In this document: piece by piece, positions 44,034-57,600 of the stretch | Numbering within the stretch: position 1 is the stretch's first letter | How the letters are laid out: every line of letters starts with the position of its first letter | Source: Diphasiastrum complanatum | Taxonomy: Eukaryota; Streptophyta; Lycopodiopsida; Lycopodiales; Lycopodiaceae | Assembly: GCA_029204225.1 (NCBI GenBank) | Contig: CM055092.1 | Span: 100,186,200 to 100,250,199, forward strand | Reading direction: 5' to 3' | Length of the DNA stretch: 64,000 bases | Position numbers and translations under genes: made by a program | The notes under the pieces: generated by a model | The model's database searches: none | The model's input: the letters and a program-made list of their open reading frames with translations, nothing else | Told to the model about the DNA's origin: nothing

Positions 44034-45168
44034 TTGAAACGAAGAAGAAATATCGATCGAAGGAGGGCGTTGGAGAACGACGAACCTTTGGAGCCTTTAC
44101 CTTCAAAATGCTCTCGTGAATGGGTTTTTGATACGATGCTAAAAGCATCCGAAAATGGAGAAGAAGTGACCAAATTAGAATGGGAATTTGTTCGCAGATG
44201 TGGATGGAAGGTTAGTGTAATATTGTTTTTGTGAAGTTTTGTTTTTGTACTACTCAATATATGAATAGTATTTCTAATTACACACAATTTTTTTTTTTGT
44301 GTGTTTTAGTATACATCATACACTGCCATGTGGGCATATGGACAACATTACCGTGTTGAGAGAGTTGACAACAAGCGACGTACATATGATTGTGGTATAA
44401 TGGCCAACTTTCAACAAGCGAGTCGTTCTAGTGCGAGGGACCCTAATGTCGGCAACCTAGACTATGTCGGCACATTGCAACATATTTATGAAGTCGATTA
44501 CGAGACTAACGACAAATACTTTATAGATGGTTTAAGGTCATCTATCGTGGAAGCAACACCACGATTAGAAATGATAACTCAAAGTTTTTTCAAATCGACT
44601 CAACAAAATGTATATTCTCATGACACTTTAGTATTGCCACGACATTGCGAACAAGTGAGACTCTAAAATTTCATGTCATTAATATTCGCAATCCAATTAT
44701 TTATGTATCAATCTTATAAGACTAACTTAATTCTTTTTAATTCTTTGGCAGATTATATTCCATCCAAATCAAATAGACCCAAGATGGTGGTATGTGATCC
44801 AACTTAATGCAAGAAAACGACGTGTGTTTGAAGAAAAAAATATTGTTGAATTGGACAATTTTGGCGACGTTTTGGAAGAACCTGAACTACTCATCCGAAC
44901 TCCAAATGATGTCGAAATGATGGGAGAAGAAGGTACAAATGGAAATGATGAGATTCCTACGATCGTACAAGACCAAATTTGGGATAATTTGAGGCCCCCA
45001 CGTTTGGATGAGATAGAATTAGAAGAAGAGGAGATTGAATATGAGGGTAGCTCACATCATCAAAGAGACACGATAAAAAATTTACGATTATACCTAGACC
45101 TAGATTCAGATGAGTGTCAAGACTTGTGTGATGACAAAAATGATGTAAATGATGAGAATGATTTATGA
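44034..45168 (+). CDS. DUF4216-like protein, CACTA transposon relative, three exons
   Basis: Exons 44034-44210, 44310-44654 and 44752-45168 join in frame with good GT/AG sites to about 312 codons without a stop. The first is basic, then acidic (EWVFDTMLKASENGEEV). The middle exon has SYTAMWAYGQHYRVERVDNK, RRTYDCGIMANF, YVGTLQHIYEVDYE and TLVLPRHCEQ, the pattern of DUF4216 regions beside CACTA (En/Spm) transposases. The last exon continues WWYVIQLNARKRRVFEE and ends in a long Asp/Glu-rich tail. No ATG lies at the left end (44034 is TTG), so an upstream exon or start is missing. No TNP2 transposase or CACTA tips are seen nearby. It could be a remnant or a captured gene; the open, spliced frame is notable. 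Confidence 0.62.
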
Positions 45169-45174
45169 TTATTA

Positions 45175-45600
45175 ATACTTAAATTCACTTGCACTCATTT
45201 TTTTTTAATATTCATCGCAATACTTTTTATGTATACTTTTATAGATAGAGTTGAATGTGATAATTATAATACCCAAACCTTGCGGTTATGTCCTATTTCA
45301 GAATGTCACCACATATTGCCTCCTTGCGGCGTGTAGGTTTTTCCATGCAAGTTGGAAAGAACCTCGCCTTTAACGGGAGAAAAGTAAGGCTACACACCTT
45401 CCTAGGATTGGGGATTTTAATTATCTACATTTCACCTTTGCATATTAATTAATTGCTAGTGTATGCGGTAAAATACGATACTGCTTAGAACAAAATGAAA
45501 ATTATGAATTACATTTAATTTTTTACTATGTTAGATAATGTATTATAATAATCTTCACTTCACGATCGTTATACATACTCCCTCTTTTTGATTGGTTTTC
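45175..45600. other. AT-rich region downstream of the DUF4216-like frame
   Basis: No coding sequence is seen. A short block at about 45290-45400 contains TTGCGG...GCCTCCTTGCGGCG and CGGGAGAAAAG words but no terminal repeats. Confidence 0.4.
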
Positions 45601-45604
45601 CAAG

Positions 45605-45711
<107 letters not shown>

Positions 45712-46789
45712 ATTACTTTGATTTCTATATGTGAAGCAGGCTCATTCTTTGTCATTAATTTTGACTTGAGATATTGTTGGATCGATGTTACTCTTGCTTA
45801 AGTTTTTGGTAGATACATGGTGAACAACGTAGTTGTAGCAGTTAACAACACTCATTCATTTGCACCCTCCAATTATGCTCAATTTGAGACATAGTCAACA
45901 ACAAGGGTAGTGCATTGCAAAAACAGCATAAATGACCTACTTTTAACATAGGTCACTCTGCTTCCACGTAACCCATGAGGAGGTAAAGAGTGCACACGAC
46001 GGGCACTTTTTATCTCCTCTTTCCAACATAGGTAAAGGAGGGAGATGGGGACGTAGAAAGAGCGGGAGGGGGAGACGTCATCAAGTAATTTTTGTAACTT
46101 ATTTTTCATCCTAATGCAATCAACTTTTGCATTAATAATGGACATCTTTTTGTTTCAAACACTAACAAAAAAGGCAATCAGATTTTGTTATTGGTTGAAA
46201 GCATTTAGATGTAGGCATTTGCAACCGTACACAATCTTGGTGAATGCCAAAGTTTAAAATTTGTGTACAACTATAGAGGCCTACAGTGAAAACTGTAAAC
46301 CAATTAGAGCCTATCCCAATTTGAAGGTTTTCCATCCTCCTAGGTGGAAGTTGTAGCGTAGCCCGTGTCACACAACAAACATACGCAGTTTAAGAGCGGT
46401 CTACAAGGAAGGTTTGTTGAGATCTATAGGTGCACCTTATTTGATGACAAACTCTGATCTAGTCAACAAGCATGTCAGTTTCTTATGTCAGTAATGTTGG
46501 TGAGTCGTTTGTTATTTTGACCAAATACATTGCCCAGTTTAGAGTTTTTGAATGTAGCGTGATACAATGTTTCGGTCTTGCATAAATAATTTTTGACAAT
46601 GTTCAAAGTTGATGTCATGATTTGTCTCATCTAATAACAGTTTGCCACCTGTGTGTTTGTGTAGATGGTGAACTTGATGGTGAACTTTTGCATTGTCATC
46701 TTCAAAAGCAGGGTACATGGCTGCAAAGTTTGTTGTATGCGAGTGCATTTGGCTTAGGCTTTGCTTGTAGAGTTATATTTGAAATAGAA

Positions 46790-47051
46790 TCATCCTACTA
46801 TTGTGTATTGTGATAATACCAATTGTATTAAAATTGCTAGAAATCTTGTATTTCATACCAAAACTAAGCATATTGAGACGTAGTATTACTTCGTATGTGA
46901 GAAGGTAAATGATTGAGAGGTTGATATTGTCTATAGCTCTACAAAAGAGCAAATTACTGATATATTCATGAAGTCTCTAGGAAGAGACAAATTTGGGAAT
47001 TTTAGAGACATGTCATTCAATCATGAAAGCATATTAATCAATAAGGGAGGG
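46790..47051 (+). pseudogene. Copia RNase H end, heavily decayed
   Basis: It reads YCDNTNCIKIARNLVFHTKT, then after stops EVDIVYSSTKEQITDIFMKS and GRDKFGNFRDM, the conserved copia pol end. A polypurine tract AATAAGGGAGGG follows at about 47039. Upstream copia sequence is no longer recognisable. Confidence 0.82.
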
Positions 47052-47450
47052 TGTTAGAAGTAGTGATTGAATTTTTTCAGTGCATTAAGTTTTATTCGAT
47101 GTATTATTTTTATAGTTGTCGGCTCATGAATATCACCGAGCATCTTTATGTTAAAAAAACCATAAAGATTTTAAGTTGGACAGTTTAAGTAGTTTTGACT
47201 TTATTTTCACAATCTCACTTTGGATCTCCCATTTTCCATTGTATATCATTCCATTTTGTAAAAATAATAGAGGGTGAGTGTAGAGATTGTAAAGGGAGAA
47301 AAATCCCCATGTTCATGCTGCTTCATTTGTTTTTTAGTATTGCTTCCACTTTTGCTATGCATATTTATGGATGCTTTATGCTATCTTCTACTTTGTTATT
47401 ATAGGAATGTGCATCAGATTTTGATGTAAGTGGAGTGACTGTAATCGATA
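47052..47450 (+). repeat. Probable copia 3' LTR, end not defined
   Basis: It starts TGTTAGAAGTAG immediately after the polypurine tract. It should end in CA, but no partner LTR or duplication is available to fix the border. Confidence 0.55.
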
Positions 47451-50400
47451 TGTTTAAGATATCCACATGATAGAAAAGGAGAAACTACCATTTCATTCTA
47501 CTTCCATTGCTTGATTTAGAAAGTAGGGTGGGTTTTGAAGAAAGCTGTGAAAAGGCACTACAATCCCATGAATCTATAATAGAAGAGCATAATGAAGGAA
47601 GAAGTGGAGGGGTCTAGAAGGTTCCGCCATGAATAAGAGGGGTAGTATAGATGCCCCAATTTGAGGCGGCTTCATTCCTTGTGTGAATTTTCTAGAATAA
47701 TGTTCTATGGTGAGAAAATGAGTAGTGAGCATAATCTAGACAAAAATGAAGTAATTCAAGCAAAAAGAGATGATATGTTTTAAGATGATTACTTTGGCAT
47801 AGAAGGAAAGGGAAAAGAAATACCATGTTTCTTAGAGATTTTCTCCATGTTCCACTTCAATTTCTCTTTAGGGGTAGGCTCCTAAGGGGAGCTGAGATAT
47901 TTAAAGGTAGGAGAGTGTGCAACAAGGCTAAAACTTGGCTCAAGGACCCATCTGGAGGCTCATCATGAGGGAGGAATAGGAGATCAAATTTATGAAAGGC
48001 TACTTTAAAGAAAAGCCTGACCATTTTGGACCATAGTGACAAGTTGCTATAATATGATATATGTTTGGTTAAAGTGGACTTTGGAAAATAATTTGAACTT
48101 CAAAAGAAGTGGCTAATAAAACATTTTTGCCAACCATATTAGGGAGCATACCAAATCAACAAAAGGCTAAAAAATCTCATGTATTATTTTGGATTCAATG
48201 AAGTGTTGCTCAAACACTTTAGCATTATATATCATGGTTCCTTAACATAGGGAATGTGCTAGATCTAGGTTGGTTGAACAAGAACATCCTATTCTTATCG
48301 ATTGGAGTACAAAAAAAGTGACATTGATTTCAAAAGGATAAAATTGATCCTCAACCAGGAGGATAGATTCTAAAATCATATCCTAGTGGCAATTTATTTT
48401 GCAAGGAAGTCTACAAGGTATGTAAAAGACAAGATTTGAAACAACAAACTTACAATGACCATTTTGGAAAAAAATTTCAACATCAACAAAGATTGAAGTC
48501 ATGAGTTTCTTCAAATAACCATATTGGGAAACATCTAGTATTCATTATTCACTTTTAGTGTACTCTAGAAATAATGTATCTTTAGACACTCAAAGATCAA
48601 AGTAGTGCACCTTTAAAAAAAAACAGCATTTAGTGTCACTTTCTTGCCACTATGAAATGGTATTAGGATTTTTTAAGACATTGGTATGAATGACATGGCT
48701 AGTTGTGAGTATTATGCCTATGAATTCATTTCTTTCAAAGGTCTTAGTCACTTCCCTAGGTAGTCACTTAGCAAGAAAAGCCTTAAGCCAAATATTTGAT
48801 TTACTTGGAAAAAAGTAGTAGATTCGACTTTTAAGTTGTACCCTAACGCACAAACCACGCTTGTATAAAAACATAATAAGACTCCAAAATATTGATGTAA
48901 CAATGTGTGTCATCCAAATATTTCAAACATTTCAAATGAAAATAAAGTTGTTTAACAATTGTAACTAATCTTGACACACATGTTTATGTGTATGCTTAGA
49001 CAAGTTAGAATCTCTAGCTAGGGGCTACCACTTTTTTGGCTTGAAGAAGCTTATCCTCAATAAAAAAAGTCACAAAATTATTGAGCTAAGTTAGAGAATG
49101 TGATAAAATATGCAATTGTAAATATGAGTTTTAAATTAATAGAATAACAAGATACTAATGAATTGTATTGAGATGAATAGATCTCTTGGCATTGCAAGCC
49201 ATTCTCAAAAGTATCCAAATTCTATCTCTTTCCTTAGTGATTGATCTTTCATTATTGTAAATCTATGTGCATTACAAGGGCTAAAGAATACAGTAGCAAG
49301 GAAAATTCTAAACCATGAAAATGAGACGATAAAATTCACAATCTCATTAAAAAAATTAAAAAAATTACTTGTCCTTGATCCCAAGGCCCAATGTCCCAAT
49401 CATTGATGGTTTTTAGCAAAGAGTTGAATATCGTGGGTCCTTATGTCACTTTTCAAATTTCTAAATTTTCTTTTGGAGCATGAACCCACCTTTTGGCATC
49501 TTAGATATTTATTAACTCTCATTATGAACTATCTACAATGCCAGATCCACAAACATGTGGTATTCAATGCCCATGGACACCTGGTATTCAATACCTACAA
49601 ACACGTTGAGAGATTGAGAGAGAGAGAGAGAGAGAGAAAGGGGGGGGGGGGGGTTTGTTATCGGTTAAAGTGATTCTTTTCTATTCCTCCCTCTAATGCC
49701 CAAAGGTTAAAGCAATCCTTCTCAAAGCATTAGGCTGTAAGATCACTCAGTGTAAATTAACTTCATTCCTCTTTAAATTTTTGATGAGGCATAATTGTAT
49801 ATTGACTTGAAGACCTCTCTCTCATTCTAACACACACACACACAAAAGCAAACATTTATTCACAAATTATTGTAGTCTTAGTTGGGGATATCAAATATTT
49901 GCATCAAATTAAGTTAGTTATGTTTAAATTATGGGTGGCACAAGCCCATAATCAATCTTTTTAATTGGATATGGAACTTTGCTTACAATCGGTTATAAAA
50001 TTGAAACTAAATTCTTGTTGACCATTGGTGACAATGTAAGGCTAGAATTGGAGATGCAACTTGCACATTAGGTAAGGGTTTGGAGTGGAGACTCTCCCTC
50101 TATACTTCATGTAAATAGGGTAGCCCATTCATATTCATTATTGGAATAGAGAAAGTATTCCTTTCATTGCTCTTTTCATTTTTTGTATTGTGGAGGGATA
50201 GTAGGAGAGTTGTTGCTTCGTGAGTTAGTATTTTGATCCTTCTTATGTATGTGTATGGGCACATAACTAAAGGCTATTGGCATCTCATTTGAAGAGCTCT
50301 TGTGAAATGCTTGAATAGAACCTTAAAAGATCTTGGTGATGTAATGAAGCTATAGTGTCACATTTTGGCTCATTGCATTTCGTAGTTTTCAAGTAGAATC

Positions 50401-50560
50401 AACCTTGGTGCTTATGCTTCTTGTTGACAAATTTTAACATTTGATTGTAAGCCATTGGCAACAACTAATGAGGTGAGTAAGAAATTGTCATGTATTGATG
50501 ATAGTGATCCAATCATTGTTGGTCAATAAGTTGGAAGATTTGTTTATATTACCATGAAAT
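47451..50560. other. Intergenic AT-rich region without recognised genes
   Basis: Only short unsupported ORFs are present. A (GA)n(G)n tract lies at 49616-49654 and a short (CA)n tract near 49831. No transposon boundaries could be defined. Confidence 0.5.
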
Positions 50561-51020
50561 GACCATATATTAAGTGCTATGTTTGAAGCTTGGTTAGCCA
50601 ATTCATGACAACACCAATAATAGATCATTGAAAGGCAGCTAAGAGAATTTGAGGGAACATCTAACTATGGTCTAGTTTATAGAAGATAAAATGGTTTGTT
50701 GAAAGTGTAGAGATATGTTGATGCTAACTTGGCAAGTAGTATTGACAATAAGAGATCAACGAAAAGTTATACCTTTAACATTGGAAATGGTTATTTATCT
50801 TGTTTTAGCACAAAAATAAGACATTGTGTCTCTTCTAACAAGAAGTAATAAGTATAAGGCACTAATTTCGGCAAGCCAAGAAGAAATATGACTAAGGTAG
50901 TTGCTCAACATTATAGGCATAACGCAAGCACAAAGCACAACCATTTTCATTGATAGTCAAGTTAGCGTACAACTAGCCAAGAATCCAGTCTTTCGTGCGA
51001 GAATGAAACACATGAAGCCT
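50561..51020 (+). pseudogene. Copia RNase H remnant
   Basis: Fragments in several frames read ANLASSIDNKRSTKSYTF, then LLNIIGITQAQSTTIFIDSQ and VQLAKNPVFRARMKHM, the order of copia RNase H. Several frame breaks are present and the end of pol is missing after MKHM. Confidence 0.75.
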
Positions 51021-53690
51021 TTTTCCTTGTCATGGCTGTACTGCTTTGACTATAGAATTGTGAACTACATTCTCTCAAAAAAGAAAAAAAACTAAAAGGC
51101 TTAGGAACAAATTTGGGGAAGACGATAGTATAAAAAGAGAGGGGGTTTATTTCAATTTATCACAAGAACAAGTCTTGTTTAGATGATTGATCTTCATCCT
51201 TTTAAGACATTTTCTTGAACTTCATTATGATTTTTTTAGTAAACTTGTGTAGTGCATTTCAATTAGTAAGTATTGCTTTTAATACACATGTGAGTTAAAG
51301 GTTTTTTATTATTTTTATGGCCGTATTACTATAAAGTTATCCTCATTCCTATATTAACATAATCTAATTGGTCTTGATTAAGAAGTTTAACTATAATCTT
51401 AATACCTCTCTAGTACCTTGCTGGGATCCAATTTTTTCTTGGTGTTATCAAGCACAAACTTTTCGTTACTCTTATGATTTTACACAAAAATGGATTTTCA
51501 AGGACCACAAACAATGACAAATGCAAGTTTATCTTACTCCCATGCTGTGTGATCCACTTCTTTGTACATTGATGTTCCATCCCATCATATTCATATGTAT
51601 AGACTCTTCAAATGCGACACAAAGATGTCAAAATCTTAAGATTCAAAGCAAGAAGGGTGAAGACCCAAATACAAACACACATTAGTTAAAATGATTAGCT
51701 AAGCATCTCACAAATGTGATGTTACTTGAAAGCTAAAAGTATTTCCAACTACTTTGAAAGAGATTTTCTAGTACTAATTTGGTCAACATTCACTAAATGA
51801 TTCCAAACATAAACACAATAGACCAATTTTTGAACATGTTGCAAATGTAGGCATGAGGATGCAAAGTGTTAAAAATTAGAGATTTTGATCACTATAAATC
51901 TCAAATAGCTTAATGCACTTAGATCTATGTCAATGAGGTTGCATAAGGATCAATTGGACTCAAATTTCCAATTACTATACAGTTTGTAGCTTTTAGGCAA
52001 GAGCCCACTTGATGCTTGATCTACTTGTCAAATTGAACTTAGATCAAGATGAAACTTTTGCAGCACATGATTGTGTGTAAGTACATTCAATCAACACTAA
52101 TATCCATCATAAATTATGCTTCAAAACATTGCATCAAAGCTATGAAGAGACAATTTACAAAATTGTTGAAAAACTCAAGTGCTTGGAAATTACTCATCCT
52201 CATCAAAATTTACATTGGAATGATCTACTTTATAGGTCTGTCAGGTCCGACCTGTTATTAGGGATTAGAGTAGCTAACTTAACCCTAAAACTACCCTATT
52301 CAAGCCTCAAATTATTGGCCTTGATCCATGGCATCACCTCCTCCACCTCTTTGTCAAAAACCATGAAACATCCCCTTTACAAGGTTTATGCAATCAATTC
52401 ACATTGGTAGCCACAAGTTATGGGTTGGTAAAGATGATCTTATTAATGTACTAATGACTGGAAATTTTTTTACAAGTGGTGCAAGTCGTTTGACTGAAAT
52501 CTAGCTAGTTTAGTTTTGGTAGCTTTCACACTGACATTACCAAATTGTATTTACAATTCTAGCAAAAGATCCTTCAAGACTAAAATTGATTCTCCAATCA
52601 TACAAAGAGAATGTATTCTTATATTTATAGAAATTCAAAGTAATACACAAAAAGGCTTCAAGAATCATTTTCGATAGACCACCAATCAAAATAGTTGAAA
52701 AATGGACTACATAGGACTACACCAAGGTATGATTATGATGTGCGACCAATCTCTTGAATGGACTGTATCTATCACCCAAAAAATTGAGAAAAAGAAAACT
52801 ATAAAATGTATCACTGACATCTTAATTAGCATGCTCTCAAATTTCATTTTATGTATCTTGGCCTTTTTCTTCTTCTGCTTCATTTGCTTTGGGTGTAGAG
52901 GACAAGAAATGAAGTTAAAAATCAGATATAAGGCTTCTCTCCAAGTTATTCACATTGTGCCAGCTACAATAACCCAACAAACATATGACACCAAGTACTA
53001 GTTTATACAAGTTAGGATGGTTTGCCAAAACTATCGACACTTTTGAACATGTGGACCATGAAGCAGAGAAACCACATTCATGGTACAAGCCACATAAGCT
53101 CCACCAAGATATCTGACACATTAGCTAAGTTCATGCTATACGACCACAATTGGAGTAACAAATTCAGCAACACCATAATGATATCAGTAACCACCATATC
53201 AGCAACGTGTTCCATTCATGCAAAGGGGAGCCTTCTCCCAGAGAGAGACCTTGGTGGCTTTGCAATTTCGATTGTACCCAATGGCACCATATAAAGTAGA
53301 ATATTATACTCGTTTCATGTGAATTGGGTTACAACCACAAAATAACAAATTCCTAGATTGTGGTTTTGAATACATGTTTGTTGATTGGTATGCAAGAATT
53401 GAGTGGTTGATTCTTGTGCTTTTGCAATTATATAGAATCTTTTGTGAGGAACAATACCTTCATTTGAAACGTCTCAATGAAGGAACAATACACAATAAGC
53501 TTAAATACAAAACTACAAATTCCCAAGTTCTAAATGATTTGTGCATGCAAACTTAATCACAGCCTTTTCTAGTATGTACTTTCAAATGCGTATTATAAAC
53601 ATTACGTAATGGATTGTTGGTGACTATTCTGCCCATTTTTCTCCTTAAAAAGCTAAATAGTCATCTGTTTTTAAAAAAAAAAAAATTGGG
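51021..53690. other. Intergenic AT-rich region without recognised genes
   Basis: Short ORFs (for example 52702-53001 with a hydrophobic Phe/Cys stretch) lack family signals, splice sites or similarity to the other elements. Nothing further is supported. Confidence 0.45.
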
Positions 53691-53694
53691 CTAA

Positions 53695-53895
53695 TTCTGC
53701 CTGCGCGCCAGCGTCAGGCAGGCACAGGCAGAATCAAAATTAGACCAATCTGACGCTGCCACATGGCAGCGTTGAGGTCCAACAATCCGTTACACAATGG
53801 AATGGGCCGGGCACAGGCCATTCTGCCCGGTAAAGCTTTCCAGAATGTTTTTAGAATCGACATGTTGGAAGGCCTGTGCCCGCGGCCCATTCCAA
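53695..53895. repeat. GC-rich foldback segment
   Basis: The arms GGAATGGGCCGGGCACAGGCC (53799-53819) and its near-complement at 53871-53893 (two extra bases in the second arm) enclose a 51-base loop. Just left, CTGCCTG...CAGGCAGG and CAGCGTCAG/CTGACGCTG make further inverted pairs. GC content is far above the flanks, and 13 A residues precede it. No target duplication was found. Confidence 0.6.
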
Positions 53896-54687
53896 AATTT
53901 ATCTCCTACTCAAATCTCATAGAATAAGTTTCTTTCTGCAAGATCTTAGAAGCTCATAATAACTTCCAAAGCTTGTGCTACTATCAACTCATGTTGCATA
54001 AACGTACACAACCTTATTTAATCAACATCTAAGCTTCAAGTACACTGCCATGCATAACAATCAGGTGAATGTCAATAGGATCTGCAATACAAAGAAATTC
54101 CAACTCAAACAAACATAAGCTGTTGAGATTCAGCACAGGCAGTATAGGGTGCAGCTATCAATCAATTTGCAAACAAAATTTCACATGGAGGATTGGTATA
54201 CTGATTGCACAGCAGCAAGGATCTCATGGAGCTGAGGAACAAGTATCGAGTTTTCGGTTTTCATTGCAGTCAAGTGTGATACTTTGATCTTTGGCCAGCA
54301 AGACTCGCAGCAGCAGGTCCAAAACATGTACCATACATAAACCCAGATAATAATTTCAGCACAAGCTCTTAAGAAAACACACGAGGAAAAAACTCAACAA
54401 AGACAATCGTCTATCAAAGTTACATAATTATTGTTCCTTCCACAACAGGGACTGTTGCATTGATTCTCTAGCAACAGAAACAAACAGAAAACTTGTCCTT
54501 CTTAACCACTAGCTGAAAGCAATGAGGATCCAAGCATCAAAAGAAGTCTCAAAAGTATAACTATGGATCCAGTGAATAGGAATATGTGGTAAAGCTTGAA
54601 ACAAAGTCTTTGTGAGCAAATTACACTTTGATTGAATGATTGTGGAGCTTCTTGCTGTCTTCATCAAACAATTGATGTGAGCTCCAG

Positions 54688-57600
54688 CTATACTGATAGA
54701 TCAATGGGGTTAGTTTCCTCTAGGACTGAATCTGATACTTTTTGGGCACCAAATGAAGCTGAATCTCTCACCAACTGAGGATCGTGCTGTTGAATAACCA
54801 AAATTGAGGCCCTGACCTCTGCTCCTGGCGATGTGAGCACATCGCCAACAGGGCCCAATTCGGATGATTCTGTAGGCGATCTCACCATATTTACAATCAA
54901 AGGACTTGGGCGCCGAGCACGACCTACCAATATCAAATTAAACTTGTTCTTTTCTGCAACAGCTATAGCGGCTTCAAATGGATCATGAACTAGAATTTCC
55001 TCATAGGAAAAGGGCTCTGCTCTATCTCCAGGATTTTGCGTAGCTTTTATGGTAGCAAGGCACTCTTCATCCAGCTTTCTTTCTCTTTCAGAATCCAGTC
55101 CCAGAATTGCGAAGTGGAAGGTATCTGGATTGGTGGTCAGTCTTTGAGAGGAGTTATTCCGCGCATAACCTGATGCTATGGGCGCGCCATTCTCTGTTAC
55201 CTCGGGTGCATCTGGGTTATTTACAAAGCGTATGACTCTCAGTTTGATGCCTGGGTGTTCAGCCATCCGACAAGCAAGCACCAAAGCCTCTCGATCATCT
55301 GGGCCACCAAAAAAGAAGACACCGATATTATGATCCACAGTACTAGGAGCTAGCTGCACAAGTCCACCAAGACCTCGATCCACAAGAATGCCAACAGAAC
55401 AAGGGGCATGCTGTAGAACACGCTGGTTCACGGCCCGAAATCCAGGATTCATGGTCTCCAACACCCCATCAAAACGCTGGTATTTGTGATAAGGAAGAAT
55501 GATAATTGCTGCTCTTTTGTCTGCAGCAGTGTTGCATATGTCATCATGCATGTTGTCGAAGCCAGAAATGGCTGTCATGGGTCGCACCGTCACCTTACTG
55601 AGCTGCCCATATGCTTCAAAGGCAACCACAATGCTGTCTCTGTCAGCTCCCATGTTGCGATTCCAAAAGGGCCGGCCATCTCTTCTAGCTCGATGAACCA
55701 ACATAATTGCCGAAGACCTTTCAGAGAATTCCACTAGATGCAGAATATAGAGCCGCAGGGCTTGCTTTCTGGTTCCCCTTGTGGTTTCAACTAGGTTTAT
55801 AATGGGGCGTACGTTCTTCATACCATGTACACAGGTCAGAATTCGGAGTTCATCCGTAGGTTTGTGTGTGTCCAGTTTTCTACGAGTGTAGGGAACACGA
55901 TTTCTTGCCGGTTCGTAAATTGCCATGACAACAGGCGTGGTGATGAATGTTGTGAAGAGAGCCATGATAACCATGATGGCAAAGGTCTCGTCGTTAAGCA
56001 CCTGCACGTCATAATCAGCACTTTTTCAGCCTTTTATGCTTTTCCCACACAAGTTTTCGGGCTACCAAGAAAGAATGTGACATAATTCCTCGACCAGAAA
56101 AGCTTGACAGATTTCAAGTAAACAAAGCGGAGATTTTTTGAAGTCACACCATAAGCTCCACAAGCCCTTCCCTGTGCTGTAAAATAAAGATGTCTATAGA
56201 AGGAAGTACAAAACTGTTTCCTATTTTCATTGGAAGAAGAAAAAACTCACTGATTCTTGAAGGTCACTATTTGTTATGTCTAGTTGCATAAGATCACTCC
56301 AATTGATAACCAAGAATTGACTCGACATAACACAATTTCTAGCACCACTCGGTACCAGACTGACAGCCCAAGTGGTGCTAGATCGAACATAGAAACATTC
56401 AAGGTCTGAAAAAGAGTTGCATACCTTTCTTTCCTTGCCAATGTTCAAAACGATCAACTCCACCAAACCTTTCGTATTCATGAGAAATCCCAACGTCCAA
56501 GCTTTTCTGGCTGGCAGACCCTGTGACCTACTAGCGAAAAAAGTACCCAGGATTTTCCCAAAACAAGCTGTTGCAATGACTAACACAAGAAGCCCGCCAG
56601 ACCTGGCCCCATGAATGGCCCCTACATTTGTTTTCAAGCCACTTGATGCGAAATACAAAGGAAGCATCAATATGGTGACAAAGTCTTCAAGTTTCTCAAT
56701 GAGGATCCCTGCAAATGGTCCATCTTTTGGTATTATCAAGCCAAAAACAAATGCTCCAAAGATTCCGTGTATGCCTATCGAATCTGTTACGAATCCTGCA
56801 ACTAAAACTCCAGCAAGAGTGATGCAAACATAAATTTCTTTTATTGGTTCGTTGTCAGGTGAACGATTAGCGATTCGTGTCATGATTGGCTTCGTGACCA
56901 AGAACATAAACACAACATAAGCAAGACCACATAGGAGCACATATGCAGCTATTGCAGGACTTTTGTTTGTGCCTGAAAGGGCTACAGCAAGAGCGAGCAG
57001 GATCCAAGCCACTACATCATTAACTGCAGCTGCTGACATTGCTGTTTGGCCTACGTCAGTAGTTAGAAGCTTGCGTTCTGCCAAAATACGTGCAAGCACA
57101 GGAAAAGCAGTGATTGACATCGCAACTCCCATGAAGACCAAAAATGGGGCAAATTTTACGCCTTTGGATATGGTGTTGCGAAGAACAAACGAAACTCCTA
57201 TTCCCGCGACAAAGGGCACAGAGATGCCAGCACCTGCAATTACCAAAGCATCCTTACCAGTCTTGCGGAGTGCTTTAAGGTCAAGCTCAAGTCCCACCAG
57301 AAATAAGAAGAACAGCAGGCCCATATTTGCAAATGTATCAAGAACTGTCAGACTTTGCGGAGGAAAGATCTTGCTCAAGTATGCATGATCGCGCCCCAAA
57401 GCAGAAGGTCCAAGGATTATCCCTCCCTACAACCACAATACCATGAGTTAAACAAACTCCACTCCATGGCGGCATATCAAAGAACCGGAGCAGGCAGTTA
57501 AAAATACTACCGCTACAATAACTAACCAAATAGCTTGCAAAATAAACTGATGCACTTAATCAAACTTTGAGTTCTTAACTCGATCACAATCGCGATCTTG

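Noticed and set aside
48240-48420. Possible retroelement pol words (LIDWSTKKVTLISKG)
   Set aside because: The match is short, unsupported by flanking motifs, and I could not place it in a named family.
52702-53001. ORF with a hydrophobic Phe/Cys segment as a small membrane protein
   Set aside because: No homologue recognised, no splice or promoter support, and AT-rich composition makes such runs likely by chance.
55486-57388. Several plus-strand ORFs opposite the CHX exons
   Set aside because: They are reverse-strand shadows of a strongly conserved coding region.
56227-57399. A 390-codon single ORF as a separate transporter gene
   Set aside because: Its last 65 codons are intron read-through. 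Splicing at 56425 to 56001 restores the CHX protein.
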